Source of the DNA: Sphingopyxis witflariensis
GTDB lineage: Bacteria; Pseudomonadota; Alphaproteobacteria; Sphingomonadales; Sphingomonadaceae
Direction of reading: 5' to 3'
NCBI RefSeq assembly: GCF_002205635.1
Contig: NZ_NISJ01000007.1
Span: forward strand, 62,001 to 126,000
Length of the DNA stretch: 64,000 nucleotides
The notes below the pieces were generated by a model. It made no database searches. It was not told the DNA's origin and worked only from the letters and a program-made list of their open reading frames with translations. Of this stretch, positions 62,754-64,000 are shown piece by piece; position 1 is the stretch's first letter, and the number at the start of each line of letters is the position of its first letter. The translations under genes and the position numbers were made by a program.

Positions 62754-63434
62754 ATGAAAGTCAGCCACGTCAGCACCGCCGATCATGATATCGTCACCAC
62801 CGCGGTCGCCGCGGCGGAGGCGCATACCAGTGGCGAAATCGTTACCGTCATCGCCGCGAAATCCAACGACTATGACGATGTCGCGCTCGTCTGGGCGAGC
62901 ATCATCGCCTTTGTCGCCATGTCGGCGATCGCGCTCTTCCCCGAATTTTATCGCGGAATTTACGACAAACTGACCGGCGGCTGGGGGCATGAGCTGACCG
63001 CCAATCAATGGCTTGGGACGGTGATTGGCGTCGGTGTGCTCAAATGGATCGGCATGTGGCTGATCCTGCTGTGGCGCCCACTGCGCCTCGCCCTCACCCC
63101 GCGCACGATCCTCGCGCAGCGTGTCCGCGCCCGCGCGATCGACCTGTTCAAGGTCGGCACCGAGGGCAAGACGATGGGCCGTACCGGAATCCTGCTCTAC
63201 GTCAGTCTGAAGGAGCATCGCGCCGATATCGTCGCCGACGAAGCGATCGCCGCGAAAGTCTCGCCCGAAGTATGGGGCGACGCGATGGCGGCGCTGATCG
63301 AGCGCGTGCGCGCGGGTCAGCCCGGCGAAGGCATGGCCGAAGCGGTGCGGCAGATGGGAATCGTCCTTGCCGAGCATTTCCCGCGCGGCAGCGAGAATCC
63401 CAATGAGCTGCCCGACCGGCTGATCGAAATTTAG
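62754..63434 (+). CDS. TPM-domain membrane protein, third of the operon
   Basis: 226 residues. A short N-terminal TPM-like strand (VTTAVAAAEAHTSGEIVTVIAAKS), two transmembrane segments (ALVWASIIAFVAMSAIALFP and TVIGVGVLKWIGMWLILLW), then the rest of the domain (GRTGILLYVSLKEHRADIVADEAIAAKVSPEVWGDAMAALIERVRAGQPGEGMAEAVRQMGIVLAEHFP). Follows the Gly-rich TPM gene by 12 bases. The interrupted arrangement resembles YgcG-associated second TPM proteins. Confidence 0.85.
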   Translation: MKVSHVSTADHDIVTTAVAAAEAHTSGEIVTVIAAKSNDYDDVALVWASIIAFVAMSAIALFPEFYRGIYDKLTGGWGHELTANQWLGTVIGVGVLKWIGMWLILLWRPLRLALTPRTILAQRVRARAIDLFKVGTEGKTMGRTGILLYVSLKEHRADIVADEAIAAKVSPEVWGDAMAALIERVRAGQPGEGMAEAVRQMGIVLAEHFPRGSENPNELPDRLIEI

Positions 63435-63442
63435 GACAGCGC

Positions 63443-63988
63443 ATGACCCGACCCGGCCCCGACACCCTCATCGAAACGCGGTGGGAAGGCCGCTTCATCA
63501 CGGTGAAGCAGCAGGGTAGCTGGGAATATGTCTCGCGCTCGCGCGGCATCCATGCCGCAGTAATCCTCGCGATCGACGATGCCGAAGACGGGCGCCACGT
63601 CATCCTGGTCGAACAATATCGCGTGCCGTTGAAGGTCCAGTGCCTCGAACTGCCCGCAGGCCTTGTCGGCGACGAGACCGCAGGCGAGGCATCCGAAATT
63701 GCCGCCGAACGCGAGCTGGAGGAAGAAACCGGCTATCGCGCCGCGCATTGGCGCACCGTGGGCGAATTTTACAGCTCGCCCGGGATGGTCAGCGAAAGCT
63801 TCACCCTGCTCGTTGCCACCGGGCTGACCAAGGTTAGCGACGGCGGCGGGGTCGGCGGCGAGGACATCATCGTCCACCGTGCGCCGCTGGACGGCATCGA
63901 AGATTTCATCGCGGCGAAGCGCGCCGAAGGGTGTGGGATCGATGTGCGTGTGGCGATGCTGCTTGCGGGTGGGTTGTTAGGCGAATAA
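63443..63988 (+). CDS. Nudix hydrolase, ADP-ribose pyrophosphatase-like
   Basis: 181 residues. The Nudix box is LPAGLVGDETAGEASEIAAERELEEETGYRA, with catalytic REleEEtG. VILVEQYRVPLKVQCLELPAGL and FYSSPGMVSESFTLLVATGL match ADP-ribose/ADP-sugar pyrophosphatases. It starts 8 bases after the TPM gene on the same strand and may belong to that operon. Confidence 0.93.
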   Translation: MTRPGPDTLIETRWEGRFITVKQQGSWEYVSRSRGIHAAVILAIDDAEDGRHVILVEQYRVPLKVQCLELPAGLVGDETAGEASEIAAERELEEETGYRAAHWRTVGEFYSSPGMVSESFTLLVATGLTKVSDGGGVGGEDIIVHRAPLDGIEDFIAAKRAEGCGIDVRVAMLLAGGLLGE

Positions 63989-64000
63989 CAGCTGCTGCCA

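Overview
The window is a GC-rich chromosomal segment of an alphaproteobacterium, most likely a sphingomonad (Sphingopyxis/Sphingomonas-like). The evidence is a permuted two-piece tmRNA gene, the order rpsB-tsf-pyrH-frr-uppS-cdsA-dxr-rseP-bamA-skp-fabZ, a TonB-dependent receptor of the Caulobacter/Xanthomonas type, an arginine succinyltransferase cluster, and intergenic hairpin repeats of the kind common in sphingomonad genomes. The genus is an inference. Gene density is high and there is no tRNA, rRNA, CRISPR array or prophage that I can see.

Layout. 1-9.4 kb: start of malate synthase G, a membrane diguanylate cyclase, an M20 hydrolase-astA-astB operon (arginine catabolism), two alpha/beta hydrolases and an MHS-family transporter. 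9.4-13 kb: an RhlE-type helicase bracketed by two copies of a hairpin repeat, glycerol kinase and ribosomal protein L31. 13.2-14.2 kb: an IS30-family element. 14.2-25.3 kb: the large minus-strand operon that joins translation (rpsB, tsf, frr), nucleotide supply (pyrH), isoprenoid, phospholipid and undecaprenyl precursors (dxr, cdsA, uppS) and outer-membrane assembly (rseP, bamA, skp, fabZ). 25.6-36.5 kb: pssA-psd, NADP isocitrate dehydrogenase, a KefB-like antiporter, an M16 peptidase, a nitrilase-family amidase, a Nudix hydrolase and a DUF4126 membrane protein. 36.5-37.35 kb: an IS5-family element with a CTAG target duplication. 37.5-42.5 kb: a repeat-containing autotransporter, a ferredoxin-reductase-like flavoprotein and an IclR regulator.

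42.6-49.6 kb is a tight six-gene catabolic operon (SDR, acyl-CoA dehydrogenase, class III CoA-transferase, thiolase, methylsuccinyl-CoA dehydrogenase-like enzyme, HTD2/mesaconyl-CoA hydratase-like enzyme) divergent from the IclR gene. It encodes one complete beta-oxidation-like turn with its own CoA-activation step; the enzyme families point to a branched or dicarboxylic acid. 49.7-57.6 kb is a small polysaccharide-utilisation locus (unrecognised secreted protein, alginate-lyase-family lipoprotein, aldose epimerase lipoprotein, ThuA protein, TonB receptor). Its two promoter regions share a GACACCGGTGTC-type palindrome, suggesting one LacI-type regulator that is not encoded here.

57.6-64 kb holds a PilZ-XRE fusion regulator with a 24-bp perfect palindrome upstream, a CDF metal exporter with a divergent MerR regulator and an obvious MerR-type operator, an intergenic repeat, the permuted tmRNA gene (tag ANDNEALALAA), mscL, a LemA plus three TPM-domain-protein operon, and a Nudix ADP-sugar pyrophosphatase.
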